Origin: Chiua virens
Lineage: Eukaryota > Basidiomycota > Agaricomycetes > Boletales > Boletaceae
Direction: 5' to 3'
Assembly: GCA_019787685.1 (NCBI GenBank)
Contig: JAHNUO010000007.1
Location: forward strand, 1,054,001-1,118,000
DNA length: 64,000 nucleotides
Positions 34,284-44,980 of this stretch are shown one piece after another. The notes under the pieces are model-generated. The model was not told the DNA's origin, did not search any database, and saw only the letters and a list, made by a program, of their open reading frames with translations. The translations under genes and the position numbers were made by a program. Positions within the stretch are counted from its first letter, which is position 1; each line of letters opens with the position of its first letter.

Positions 34284-34552
34284 ATATTTAGGGGGTACAA
34301 ACTCAATTTTGATTGTAGAAATTCCAAATAAATACCTAAAATACTGCAAGAATTATGGAAAATATGCCCAAGTGGGGGGACCCTGGGCCAATACTGGTCT
34401 TCCAAAAAGACCAGTTGCAACCAGTCCAGGACTGGTCTTTTCATTTTTCTCAATTTTTGAAAGACCAAGACCACCCTGGACTGGTCTGAAGTGGTCCAGT
34501 TTGGTCTGGTTGCAGTTTTTGACCAGTCCTGCAATTGGACCTTAAAACACTA
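34284..34552 (-). repeat. hAT MITE, left half
   Basis: This is the reverse complement of the left half of the 14145-14741 MITE: it ends CCTTAAAACACTA and includes GACCAGTCCTGCAATTGGAC. The right half is at 37441-37913 across the inversion. Confidence 0.75.
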
Positions 34553-35739
34553 ATGGTGGAGTGGTTGAACCCAGTAGAAGCAGAGATTTGGTGGGTTGAT
34601 TGACCCAATTCCAAGAAAGTGATGATCTGGTTGGTTTGATCAATGGACAAAGATTTCATGATGAAAGAAGTGATAAAAGCGATGATGTTTGGCTGTGTTT
34701 ACATTATGTTGAACTGTTTATGCATCACATGACATATTGCTGACATAATATTTCATTGCAACAGGTGGTTTCTACATTTATGTAGCTTAGCAACAAAACT
34801 ATTGCAATGACTAGAGTGACTTAAAATGGCAATATCTGTTACAATTTCTTTCTTTCATCTCACTTGTACCTCTTCACACTACTCGATACCTAGGTATCAT
34901 CATACATTCATCCGTACTCGTTCTCTTTATCCTTTGTAACTCCGCACCGGCTTTACCCGAGTGCTTACATTCTTCTTCTCTTGTCATCTTCTGATGGCAT
35001 CGCACTTACTCATTCAATTCTCGTCATCATCCGATGGCTTCACATTTGTCATTTCATCTTCGTCATCGTCCATTGCCTTTGCATTGTACGATTCCCTTTT
35101 TGGTTACTGCGCACTCCTTTTGGCCCTTTCGTCCTTCTGCTCTTCTGGCCTTCCCCTTTTAGTTACTTGGTCCATGTGCAGTTCTCGTAGTATAAATACC
35201 TTGCAGCAATACTCTTGTACACTAGTCTTGATCTCCACAATCTAGCTGAGTATCACTGCTCCACTCGGACCTTTCCTTGTGACCACTCGACCAGGGACTT
35301 CTCTCGTCGTCCCTTGACCAAACACTTGGACTCATTGCAGTCAACCCTCAACCCTCGACCGTCCCTCGGGTATAGATTCCCAACCGGACAACTCTCAGCA
35401 ATGCCTGAGTTTTCACTTGTCTTTCTGGTAGCAATCTGCTGACCAGAAACCTTCGTTCAACTCTTCAGCGCACCACGTATCAAGTGGTGGTTGTTTGAGT
35501 TATCGCAGCCACTTGGTACTTGGCGCTTTTGCGGCTACGCTAGGTCCTACCCAGAACTATCGTAACAATATCTTCGCAGCCACTTGGCCAAATCACCTGA
35601 CCCAGAGGCCAATTTGTAGCCAATGATTTGTATGTTATTTAGTCTCACCAAAGCTAAGTGAAATTCCCACAAGTGGTTGCAGTGTGCACAGCACAGCACA
35701 TTAGGGTTAAACATTGCAACAGTTTTGTTGCTCACTGTA
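34553..35739 (-). mobile_element. Tc1-like relic (copy C) with S3 LTR inside
   Basis: A minus ORF from 34659 begins MKSLSIDQTNQIITFLELGQ then STHQISASTGFNHSTI, a Tc1 helix-turn-helix, cut by the MITE at 34552. The right end at 35739 has a Tc1-type terminus (on the minus strand TACAGTGAGCAACAAAAC) with a TA border. An S3 solo LTR occupies 34837-35567. The rest of the transposase is missing. Confidence 0.6.
34837..35567 (-). repeat. Solo LTR family S3, TSD ATATC
   Basis: In plus orientation it starts TGTTACAATTTC and ends AACTATCGTAACA; the flank ATATC is perfect (34832-34836, 35568-35572). It is the reverse complement of the 26612 copy and largely CpG-preserved near its right end (TTTGCGGCTACGCTAGG). 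Confidence 0.88.
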
Positions 35740-36091
35740 TACTACATGAACATCAGAACAGCAAGCTACAAAACCAATGTAGCAATAAAGATTAAAAGAT
35801 CTTGGACCTGGGAGGAATGGCATCACCACCTAGGACATATTGATATTGCTGAACTGAGAAAACTTCATAGAAAGAACCTTGTTGATGGGTTCTCACTCCA
35901 ACAAAGCCTGCAGGACTTCAAGTGTGAGGCTTGTATGAAATCAAAAATCATGTGGCAACCACTACCAAAGATGGTCAGCTAACAGATATGAAAACCAGGT
36001 GACCTGACTCACTCAGATGTTTGGGGACCAGCCTGAGTTCCATCATTACAAGGATGCCAGTGCTGTATTTCCTTCATGGACAATGGATCAC
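35740..36091 (+). pseudogene. Copia pre-integrase zinc-binding region (inverted part)
   Basis: It encodes WEEWHHHLGHIDIAELRKLH, KNLVDGFSLQQSLQDFKCEA and CMKSK, the H-x-H...C-x-x-C GAG-pre-integrase domain, then LTHSDVWGPA and VPSLQGCQCCISFMDNGS. The latter leads directly into the integrase at 33762 (minus strand) once the inversion and S5 insertion are undone. Two stops are present. Confidence 0.8.
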
Positions 36092-36352
36092 TGTAGAAAA
36101 CAAAAGTGGGTGAGATGAAAAGGTGGGGTGATAGGTTTGTCCCAAGGGGGGTTATACTAGAAGGGATTGATGGATTAGGGTTTATCAACATGTTCTTGAG
36201 CTTGCTGAGCAATCTGAAATGAAAAAGTGATCAATGTAAAAGTATTCAGATGGAATTGAGAAGATGAGAGGATTGATTTAAGAAGATGAGACATGAGGGA
36301 ACAATAGGACAAGGTGAAATGAGGTACAAGGAACAATATCCAGCCCACTGTT
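36092..36352 (+). repeat. Solo LTR family S5, second part
   Basis: It starts TGTAGAAAAC and matches the first 260 bp of the S5 LTR (GGTGATAGGTTTGTCCCAAG), stopping at CCAGCCCAC where S1 begins. It is completed by 33763-34192. Confidence 0.75.
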
Positions 36353-37440
36353 AGAGACTGTATGACTCCAAGGTTGCTAACTCTGGATCTCCAGAGTTGT
36401 AGCATTGGACGGGACTTGGCTTCACTGTATGTGTTACAATTCTTTCTTTTCTTACTTGTACTACTTCACTATGCTCAACACTCAAAGTGTCTCACTACAT
36501 TCATCCATACTTCTTTAGCATCGGCCCAACCTGACTGCTTACTCATTTGTCTCATGTCATCTTCCAATTGTTCTCGCCTTTTAGTCATCACTTTTATCAT
36601 TGTCCATTGCCTTCACATTGTACAATTCCCTTTGATCAATTGTGTCAGTTCTGCTCTTCTCGGTCATTTGCTTTGCCCATTGGTCTATGCACCTTTCCTC
36701 ACATATAAATACCTAGCCAAGATACTCTTGTACCCTAGTCTTGATCTCCACAATCTAGCTGAGTATCTCTGCTCCACTTGACCTCTTGAAATGCATCAAG
36801 GGAACTCAGTCCTTTGAGTATAAATCCTCAAAAGGACACTCAGCAACACACCTGAGTTCTATCTTGTCTAGCTGATAGCAACCTGCTGACCTGCAATTCT
36901 TCTCAAACTTTGCAGCACATCACATATCAAGTGGTGGTTGTTTGAGTTATCGCAGCCACTTGATACTTGGTGCCTTTGTGGCTATGTTAGGTCCTACCCA
37001 GAACTATCATAACAGTATGTGGTGTGCCCTTGTCACAGTCTGTCCCTGTATTTACAGACATGTGGAGAATGGAGGTTGGAGTAAGGACTCAACACATAAA
37101 GTGGAGTCAAGGGGAGTAAAGGCCATCAAGGTCTTTTGGAGGGTTTGGAGTGAGTTGTAGAAATGAACTAATATTCAGACTAAGGAGTTACAACCAAGTA
37201 ACTACAATTTATATACTTGGAGGAAACAGAAAGATTAGTCACAGAGTAGAAAGATGAATAATACAGAGAAATAGGAAATGACTAAATCTGAGTAAGACAG
37301 ATGATTGGGAAACTACATAACCAGAGGTGATTTGGGTACTACTAAGGAAGCCAGAGCTGTGCTCATAAGCGAGACACAGGTTTATGTACTAAAACGAAAA
37401 GAGGAATATATATATGTAATGGAAGTCTGGGATCACAGAG
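36353..37440 (-). repeat. S1 solo LTR, main part, with nested S3 LTR
   Basis: It starts TGTTAGAGACTG and follows the S1 LTR (11086 copy) until the inversion junction at 37440. Flank CCCAC (36348-36352) is the complement of GTGGG at 34188-34192, i.e. the target duplication of this solo LTR before inversion. Confidence 0.8.
36432..37014 (-). repeat. Solo LTR family S3, short CpG-depleted copy, TSD GTATG
   Basis: It starts TGTTACAATTC and ends CTATCATAACA, with the perfect duplication GTATG (36427-36431, 37015-37019). At 583 bp it is internally shorter than other S3 copies. It is inserted in the S1 LTR. Confidence 0.88.
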
Positions 37441-37913
37441 CATCCAACCCGGAAATGGCTATATCTCTGCCAGTTATAGACCGATTCTCACGGGTATTGG
37501 ACCCACAGCACACCAGGGGTCTGCTCTACATTACATACACTGATGATGAAGCATGATTCATGCAAATATATCTATCTCAATTGTGATCTCCATTTCAGAT
37601 GAGTAGATAACCCCTGTAGATAACATGTGATGCAAAATGATGATATCTGGGTCATTTCTGGACCGGTTCCCACGAAGATTGGATGCCCAGAAAGGCAAGA
37701 ATCTAATCTAAATTTGGTACACTGATAACTAAGCCAGTTTTTGTGAAAAACTGGTCCAAACCAGTCCTAAACAAGTTGTTAAAATTGTTAGGACTGGATT
37801 TTTCCGGTTTTGGTCTAGTCCTACCACTTTTGGAAGCTTACTAAGACTAGTTGCGGTCCAGTTGCCTCATTTGGACTGTGGAAAACTGGACTGGACTGAA
37901 CTTTTAAACACTA
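37441..37913 (+). repeat. hAT MITE, right half
   Basis: It begins CATCCAACCCGGAAATGG, matches 14324-14741 and ends TTTTAAACACTA. The flanks of the rejoined MITE (CCACCATT and TTTATAAC) do not match, so its target duplication is lost or a further rearrangement occurred. Confidence 0.7.
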
Positions 37914-38109
37914 TTTATAACATGTTGTTGGACCACCATGCTAATTGGCTTCTAGCAAAGGTGGTTCTCAATCCTTATGATGATCCTCAAATTGCTCAGC
38001 ATCAGTGTCTTATTGTGTGTCCTTTACATTTTCATACTCATGTTTAGTGGCACCAAACATGACTAAATGGATTATTTGGTGCCAATCTCTAAATATATTT
38101 TTTGTTTCC
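37914..38109 (+). other. Unrecognised ORF fragment
   Basis: A frame encodes LLDHHANWLLAKVVLNPYDD then PQIAQHQCLIVCPLHFHTHV before a stop. It looks like a real protein fragment rather than random sequence, but I cannot place it. Confidence 0.3.
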
Positions 38110-38483
38110 CTGTCATCCACAATGGTTAAATAGCCTGCATGAAGGCCATCAGCCCTCACCCACTCTTGCCCATTCCCTCATGTCTTCTCAGATTTACCTG
38201 GCCAAGAAACCTAACTGGCCCACTCAGCCTCCCTACCCTCTTGTCTGAAGCATGCAAAATCCTGCTTCATGGTCAGTGCAAGCAGTCTGAGAAATTCAAC
38301 AAAGACCTTGCTAACATGTGGCAAAAGGTGAACAATACCACCTTGAACATTGCATTGCAGCACCACAAGAGTGTCTGTAATGTTTAGAATGAGCTCTACC
38401 TCAGGTATGCAAAGTTCTACAACAAGCACCAGATTAGAAACCCAATGCCTAGAACATGTTTTGCTGGAAGAAACACCTGTGAC

Positions 38484-39911
38484 TGTTACAATCACGTTTC
38501 ACATTATCTTTTTGCCTTCCTACTCAACACTCTACTCCATCATACAAGCTCCCTCATTATCTATTACAGCACACTTTGCCTCATGTCAAGGCTGTCCTCA
38601 GAACCTAACCCCATTGGCTGCCACATTATGATATTTATATCATCATCATTAGACATGTGTTATCACACGCTGTCATAACCCATGCACAACACACGTGTAT
38701 TCACATGTTATCTCTGTTACGGTAGTCCCGGGTAGGGCCTAGCGTAGACACAAAAGCGCTAAGTACCAAGCGGCTGCGATAACTCAAACAACCACCACTT
38801 GGTAATGTGGCGCGCTGTAGAGTCCAAAGAGGATTACTGGTCAGCGAGTTGCTACCAGTGAGACAAGTTAGAACTTAGGACGTTGCCTAAGAGTGTCCTG
38901 TTGGGAATCTATACCCGAAGGACCGAGACTGCCCCTTGCGATCGGGGTGGACCGAGATGCTGGACGTTGGTCGCAGCGACGAGGTTGGTTTAGATTAAAC
39001 CCAGAGAGGAGCAGTGATACTAGCTAGATTGCATAGATCAAGACTAAGGTACAGGAGTATCACTGCGCAGTATTTATACTACAAGATTGGTGCACGGACC
39101 AATAGTCAAAAGGGGTGGTCCGGGAAAGCGGAACAGACAAAGGACCAAAGGAGTCGTGCGGGGCGGGAGCACCGGATCGACGAAAGAATAAAAGGTAAAG
39201 TACGGGGCGGTTCTAATGACAGCAGAAGTGAATCGTGATCCGTACCGGATCAGGAAATAGAAGGGGAGAAGCGACAACGGATCACCAGGTTGAGCCGGAG
39301 TTACGCGATCGGAAGGAAAAGGATAAGAGAAGATGCGGGGCAAAGGGTTAAGCCCTTGCTGAGTAATCCAGAGGAAGGGTGGGCCTTGCAGATTGAACGT
39401 AGGAGGTACTTGCAGTACCGAGCGTAGTAAAAGTAGCAAAGAAAAGTAAAGGAAAAGTAAAGGAAAGAAAGAATCATAACAATCTCTTATCATGATTCCA
39501 TATGACTCATATCTATTAATAAAGCAATGCATATCTCATAACATGCTCATACTGCATTGTTACTGCATTGTTCCCTCATGCTCTTATCTATGACTCATAT
39601 ACATACATGCCAATACCTCATGTATTCTCACCTTATCAACCAATCAGAACACTTATACTTATCTCATGTATTCATACTCCAATTGTAACTCCGATGTACA
39701 TTTAGTATATAAGACGTGAATGCAGCACCCAGGGAACTCTAACAAAGTTCACCTTTGGGTTTCTCCCTTTGATCTCTGGCACAGTCCTTAGACATTGATT
39801 CCCTTTGTAGTTCTCACCTCACTCATCGGACTCACTTGCATTCATCCTTCATCACTGACTACAACCTCTTGCAAGTATCCTTATAGTCCACGTTTGTTCT
39901 AGGTTGTTACA
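38484..39911 (+). repeat. Solo LTR family S2, diverged, containing an S3 LTR
   Basis: It starts TGTTACAATCACG and ends TAGGTTGTTACA. The flanks GTGAC and GTAAC (38479-38483, 39912-39916) match at 4 of 5. It keeps S2 blocks such as CATGTCAAGGCTGTCC. Inserted in the cargo-B relic. Confidence 0.75.
38715..39481 (+). repeat. Solo LTR family S3, CpG-rich, TSD ATCTC
   Basis: This 767-bp LTR starts TGTTACGGTAG and ends GAATCATAACA, with the perfect duplication ATCTC (38710-38714, 39482-39486). It sits inside the S2 LTR at 38484-39911. Confidence 0.9.
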
Positions 39912-41276
39912 GTAACCAAGATTGCTAATGAGAACAATCTGAGTGGTATGGATGAATCAATTGACCTGGATTTTTAACTAAGTAATTACACAGGTCTCAA
40001 GGTTTCTAAGAGAGATGTGCTACCTGATCTCGTGAAAAATGGCAAGGAAGAGTGTCTCAAACTCTCAGCTGGCAAGAAAATGTGCCTTGTCAAGGAATTC
40101 AACAAGTTCAGGGAGTCGAAAATGAAGAAGACCCATGCCTCTTAGGTTAGGTTAGATGAAGTATATCTCTTATTACTTTGGAGGATGGTTGGGATACTCA
40201 CAGCAGTGTAGCTGCACAGTCTTTGATGTTGAACTGGTATAGAAATGATCCTTTACACCACACACAGATCAACTGATATTTCTCTTCACAGTGTTACCTT
40301 TGCAACCAAAGGCATAGAAAACTTTGTAGGATCAGTCATTGGAATTGACACCCATGATTTGGTCAGCAAAATGGAGGGCTTCACAATTCAAGGGATGAGG
40401 GGTACATTACAACAAGTAAGCTCTTTCCAAATCTAAGCACTATGACCCTAGGTGCTGCAAAGAATCACCAGGAGTGAGTCTCACAGTTATGTGCCAATAT
40501 TTGTCACAATATTAACCAAAAGCTGTGTAAGTCATGATTGTTGATTACACAAAAACCTTATTTGACACAGTCTACAGGCAAGATTACAGGCAAGCCAAAA
40601 GCCAGCATGCAATGGACTCACTATTTCTGGAATGTTGTTTTCAGACACAAGGTGATCATTGAAGCCTGGCCATCATCTATTCCTTTTGTCAATCTCAGTA
40701 AAGCGTCGAGTGCTCTTGCACAACTGGAAATGTTGTTGTGAAAGTAGAAGGCAGGTAGTACATACTGGAGGAAGCTGGCAGACAGCAAACTTGAATTGCT
40801 TTAGCAAGAGAGGGACCACCAACTCAATAATGGTGAAATCAATGAACCCTTATGTCACACACAGTCCAATAAAGGCACAAAGCACAAACAACATGCCAAA
40901 AAGAATCCTAATGCTTCTCATCAGCAAAAGAAGCACAAAGGCACAGAAACCATTGAGGACTTGGATGACAATGAACCCACTAATGATCCACCCACCAGAG
41001 GTGCCTTGCCAGGTGACACCAGCAGCAGTGCTGAACCTATGCCAGGCTCATCTGGTAGTGCCAGCAACAGCACCACAAGCAGCAAGATCAATTCTATCCC
41101 AAGTACCAGATCATTGGCTAGACCAGCAGTGCAAGTGGCCAGAACAACCCAGTCCTGAGTACCAGGTCATCAGCCAGCACTGACATGAGCAATACAAGTG
41201 GCAAGATCACTCAGGACCTTGCAGACCTCAAAGATATAATATTTACATTTGATGGACTATCCACTTCACTCTTCTA

Positions 41277-41749
41277 AATAGATAGTCATGCTCATAGATT
41301 TAGAATTTGTTAGTCTTTCAAAATTCTATGCAGAACAGTGTCAACCATGTTCAAGCAGGAGGATAAAAAAGTAAAACAAAGAAGGGAAATATTAGGAAGG
41401 GCAATGGAAGAAAGATGAGAGGTGGCAAGGTACAAGGGGATCAAAAAATTGGTATTGGGAGATCTGATGTATTTCTCCAGGAGGACCTGTCCTTTGCTGT
41501 CAGCATCACAAATACAAGTGGCCATGAAAGAGAGAGATTTAGACATACCTGTCACCTTTTAAGAGTATAGGTGCAGCATTTATCATGAACCCAAACCTCA
41601 GGGGAGTGATTGTGTGCAAGATATGGGATGGCAGTGTGGACTGAGAGAAAAAAAGAGTAGCTGGAAATGGCAACCAATATGGATATGCACAATGATGTTG
41701 CAGAGACTGAACAAGATGAGAAAGGGAATGTTGGTGACATTGGAAACAA
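41277..41749. other. No gene recognised
   Basis: This stretch lies between the cargo-B relic and the minisatellite. Short ORFs on both strands look compositional, and no repeat family or motif was recognised. Confidence 0.5.
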
Positions 41750-42270
41750 GAGATGAAGCAGAAATGGCTGTGCTGACAACAGTGAACAAGGAGGATGTCA
41801 AAGGTGAGAGATGAAGCAAATCAAGCAGTGGAAAAGACTGCACTGATGAAGGGAACAAGGTGCATATCAGAAGTGAGGGATGAAGCAAATCGAGAGACAG
41901 GAAGAACTGCATTGGCAACAGGGCATGAGGGGGATGTCAGAAGTGAAAGATGAAGTAAATCAAGGGGCAGGAAAGACTGCATTGATGATAGAGAATGAGG
42001 ATGCATTAAAAGTGAGAGATAAAGCAAATCAAGTGGCAGGAAGGGCTGCATTGGGGACAGGGCATGAGGAGGATGTTGGAGGTGAGGGATGAAGCAAATT
42101 GAGAGGCAGGAAGGGCTGTGTTAACAAGGGGAAATGAGAAGGACATTGAAAGTGAGAGATGAAGCAAATTGAGTGGTAGGAAAGGCTGCACTGATGACAG
42201 GGAACAAGAAGGATATCGAGAGTGAGAGATGAAGCAAAGGGGGAGGCAGGAAAGGCAAAATGCAAAATGC
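41750..42270. repeat. Minisatellite, unit about 70 bp, at least 7 copies
   Basis: Successive units begin GTGAGAGATGAAGCAAAT (from 41804, then every 69-70 bp) and contain GGCAGGAA-GGCTGCATTG. Copies differ at about 15-25% of positions. The unit length is not a multiple of three in most copies, so the ORFs across it are not conserved coding sequence. Confidence 0.8.
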
Positions 42271-42739
42271 AAAAGGCTGCATTGACAATATCAGTGACAA
42301 TGAGGATTCAGGGTGAGAAAAGAACATGGGAAGTGACTACAAGGCAGCAGTCACTTGAGGTAGCACGCAAGGGCAACATTGAGCATTGACAATGGCAGGG
42401 AAATGGGCCAGGCAGGATAGACAGCAATGAGGACAAGAGGCAAAGGGCATGGGAAGCAACTGGGTAGGCACAGTGTAACATAAGTTTGTACTGCTCAGCA
42501 GGCAGGACAGCAATCCCCATGCCAAATCATGCTGAGATGTCCCTATGTCCTCTTGCCTTACTTTTTTCTATGGGGAAATTAACTATTGAGGGCTTTATTT
42601 ATTGCTGGTGTTGGGAAAAGATTGATTTGAGCCTAATTATACTTAGTGACGTGTAAGCACGTTGAGTATCATAAGGCTTCCTAACTGGGAGAAATAGGTG
42701 AGTTCCTGAGCATCACACATCTTGATTTCCCACACACTG

Positions 42740-43417
42740 AGTTCCCATTCGATATTTGACACGTCCCTGACCCACTCGCCATCCACTTTTTGAATGATAT
42801 CGATCAACTCTTCCGCAAGTGGGAGTCATCGGCACTTCTCGTCGTCAATGGCCACAGTATCCTGATCAAGCTTTGGGGTCAGTTTTATAAGAAAGCAGCA
42901 GGGGCAAAGAAGACTGCATGGGACGCTCTCAAGACAAAGTGGGGCAAGTGGAAGGTGAGCTGGCAACAAACCCACTCCACTGGCACATTTGTTGAAATTG
43001 AAGTTCTTGATTTCATCCGGCAAACAGTTCATTGTCGACAAATGGAGCAAGCATGTCGACGATGCCTTGTTTTGGTGCCAGTTCAGCACAGAAAGGGGGG
43101 AACGACTTTGCTACCAGCAAATTCTCAACAAGATCACACAGACTTGTATTGTCTCTGGCATGCAGGACACCGCCAGCGCACATCTGTTCTTTGGCAGCCT
43201 CAACCACCCCAGCGCGAATGGCGCATTTCACTACACACGGTCGGGTAAGTCTTACATTCTGACCAAGGACAGTGCCGTTGCCAAGGCATGGCGTATATTG
43301 CTCGCCACCCAGCCCATCATTTCTGAGCAGTGGGAAGCGCTCTGTGCCTCGCCATCCAACCCGAACACGGTGACCATGATTCCTGACTCAGACCCATACA
43401 CTCGACACGGACTTTGA
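42740..43417 (+). CDS. Agaricomycete hypothetical protein, two exons
   Basis: A frame reading VPDPLAIHFLNDIDQLFRKW then WGQFYKKAAGAKKTAWDALK and TKWGKWK ends at a GT donor (42955); after an intron of 73 bp (acceptor at 43027) it continues FIVDKWSKHVDDALFWCQFS, CYQQILNKITQTCI, SAHLFFGSLNHPSANGAFHY and TRSGKSYIL to TGA 43415-43417. The exon junction keeps phase 0. The layout matches a frequent, uncharacterised agaricomycete protein family; its role is unknown. The start is uncertain: a Met at 42790 is the first in frame, but similarity seems to begin upstream, so an earlier exon is possible. There are no stops, so it may be functional, in contrast to everything left of it. Confidence 0.6.
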
Positions 43418-43840
43418 CCATATTTTCACTGTAGAACATCATTCCCTTCTCACCCACACTGTATCTATTGATCCTCGCACATTGTCTGCTCATAGACATC
43501 AAGTTCAAGTTGTATCACTACTAATCATATGTACAATTTACTACTGCTAACCTGGGTAGTAGCTCCCAGTAATCGTTAGTGTATCCCCTCGTACGGTTCT
43601 CAAATAATATTCTTGGCTGTGTGCCCTGTGACTCGGAGTGCGTTGTTTCAGACTGTTCGAGGTCTGCACTCAATCGTTGATTGTCGATCCAGTCAGATTC
43701 GGCATGGTGGCGGTGTGCATGTGACTGTAGCTTGGACTGGAGACATGCACTGCATGGACTGTGGTTTTTTCACACAAAGCCCGCTTTCCTGATGAAGACC
43801 ACTGTCCAAGGATCATTACGTCAGTGGTCAGCACGGCCAA
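43418..43840. other. Intergenic, between two convergent genes
   Basis: This region separates the plus-strand gene ending at 43417 from the minus-strand gene ending at 43841 or 44002. It is presumably 3' UTRs. No ORF, repeat or RNA gene was recognised. Confidence 0.5.
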
Positions 43841-44488
43841 CTAACTGACACGGGTATCGTCTAAGCGTGCCAAGTCATCCCTCGCAGTGAGCAATACCTC
43901 CTATCCACAAGCCGTCAGCATCAAGGGAGGGAAAAGGATGAGCAAACACCACTCACTGTGATGAGCGCCTGCCTCGCCTCATCCTTGATTTCCTTCCACC
44001 GTCATTCATACGCCCCCAACAATTGCTCCCACTCTGCCTTGCAAGCCAACCCCCCTGTCCGAATAATTGCCCTCAACATGATAATCCCAGTGACCCACTC
44101 CACCTCGTCTGTCTCCCACACCACATCGCAGGCCATCATCTCCGAGAACGTAGTCATCGCCAATGGTCCAGGCAGGATGGCATACCCGAGCTCCGGACGA
44201 TGATAATACGCCAATGTGCCATTGACACCGATGCCAACACCCACACCCACGCCGACCACACCAGACGCAGCACTGTTGACATTGATGGCGCCACCAACCC
44301 CATGCGCACCCTCGACGATCCCAAGCTCGATCACAGCAGCATGTATCTGCGCCCACTGGACATGTTCCTTGTGCTGCTGTCGATCTATCTTGATCTGCTC
44401 TATCTCGTCCGAGAGCAAGCCGTGTGCGGGTGCTGCACCTCCAGGACCAGGACCCGTCATGATGGACATCCAGACTGAGGACTTGCAG
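43841..44488 (-). CDS. 3' part of the host gene split by the KDZ element
   Basis: Immediately left of the KDZ element, the minus strand continues the frame of 55149-56160: after the shared target sequence it reads SSVWMSIMTGPGPGGAAPAH, then EIEQIKIDRQQHKEHVQWAQ, a Gly/Val-rich stretch, and CDVVWETDEVEWVTGIIMLR. A TGA at 44002-44004 ends this frame after LLGAYE. The sequence beyond still looks coding (RWKEIKDEARQALIT, then a 56-bp intron 43901-43956 and EVLLTARDDLARLDDTRVS to TAG 43841). That TGA may therefore be a premature stop in a longer gene, or the true end. As it stands this part lacks its promoter. Confidence 0.7.
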
Positions 44489-44530
44489 CACCTGACCTGC
44501 CCATGACATGAGCCTAATTAGGCTCATGTC
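44489..44530 (+). repeat. KDZ element left terminus with palindrome
   Basis: CACCTGACCTGCCCAT is followed by a perfect 26-bp palindrome (44505-44530) made of GACATGAGCCTAA and its complement. The same structure is inverted at the right end. Confidence 0.85.
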
Positions 44531-44980
44531 CCGTAATATCCTGACACCAGTAATAAACCCGTGCCCAAATGTACGTACTTAGAAACGCTGAGGGACTACC
44601 CCCTGCCTCGGCTCTGTACTTCTCGGCATCTCGGCATCCTCAGCCACCACTCGCTAAAGTATGTCCCTCTCCTTCAAATATTCTCCCACGCCCCTTATCA
44701 CTCCCCTTCATCATCATCATCGTTGTCCACGGTGAGCTCCCCTTTCTCCTTGTCATTGCCCATGGCCCACTCATCTCCCTCGTCATCGTCATTGCCTGTG
44801 GCTAGCTCGGGTCCATTGTCCTTACCGTCACTGCTGCAAACACCCTCCTTCCTCGTCATCGTTGTCCATAGCCAGCTCAACACCCTCGTCCTCATCCTCA
44901 TCCTTGCCGCCTCCGCAAACGCCCCTGCTCTTTGTCATGGCCGCCATCACTGCCACAAATGCCCCTGGGATCAACGTCTG

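Larger units (their letters stand above)
34281..37440. other. 3.16-kb inverted segment
   Basis: Both junctions lie inside repeats: S1 LTR to MITE at 34281-34283 and S1 LTR to MITE at 37440/37441. Reversing the segment simultaneously restores the S1 LTR (GGATGCAACTCTGTGATCCC), the MITE (AAATATGA joined to CATCCAACCC), an S1 target duplication GTGGG, the S5 LTR and the Copia integrase reading order. Confidence 0.85.
38110..41276 (+). pseudogene. Relic of the KDZ-associated cargo gene B
   Basis: Pieces line up in order with the gene at 51973-53707: EKFNKDLANMWQKVNNTTLN (compare YQQDLENTWDKIDQSIADIA), NELYLRYAKFY (compare QREFYMGQS), then after two nested LTRs VTFATKGIENFVGSVIGIDT and VSKMEGFTIQGMRG (compare HFETQGLIGFLGNGVRIDRQ and TRMEGYSVQGVRG), then WTHYFWNVVFRHKVIIEAWP and a Ser/Thr-rich tail ending in FTFDGLSTSLF at 41276. 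Stops and frame changes are frequent. Function unknown in both copies. The older, more decayed state suggests it is left from an earlier KDZ-type insertion. Confidence 0.65.

Noticed and set aside
41821..42327. Repetitive Leu/Ser/Phe-rich membrane-like protein on the minus strand
   Set aside because: It is produced by the 70-bp minisatellite; the unit length is not a multiple of three and the frame is not kept.
44006..44527. 173-residue Cys/Trp-rich ORF on the minus strand
   Set aside because: It is an alternative frame of the split host gene, starts inside the transposon TIR and has unnatural composition.
44505..44530. 26-bp palindrome as a transcription terminator
   Set aside because: It occurs at both ends of the KDZ element in mirror position and has no T-run; it is part of the TIR.
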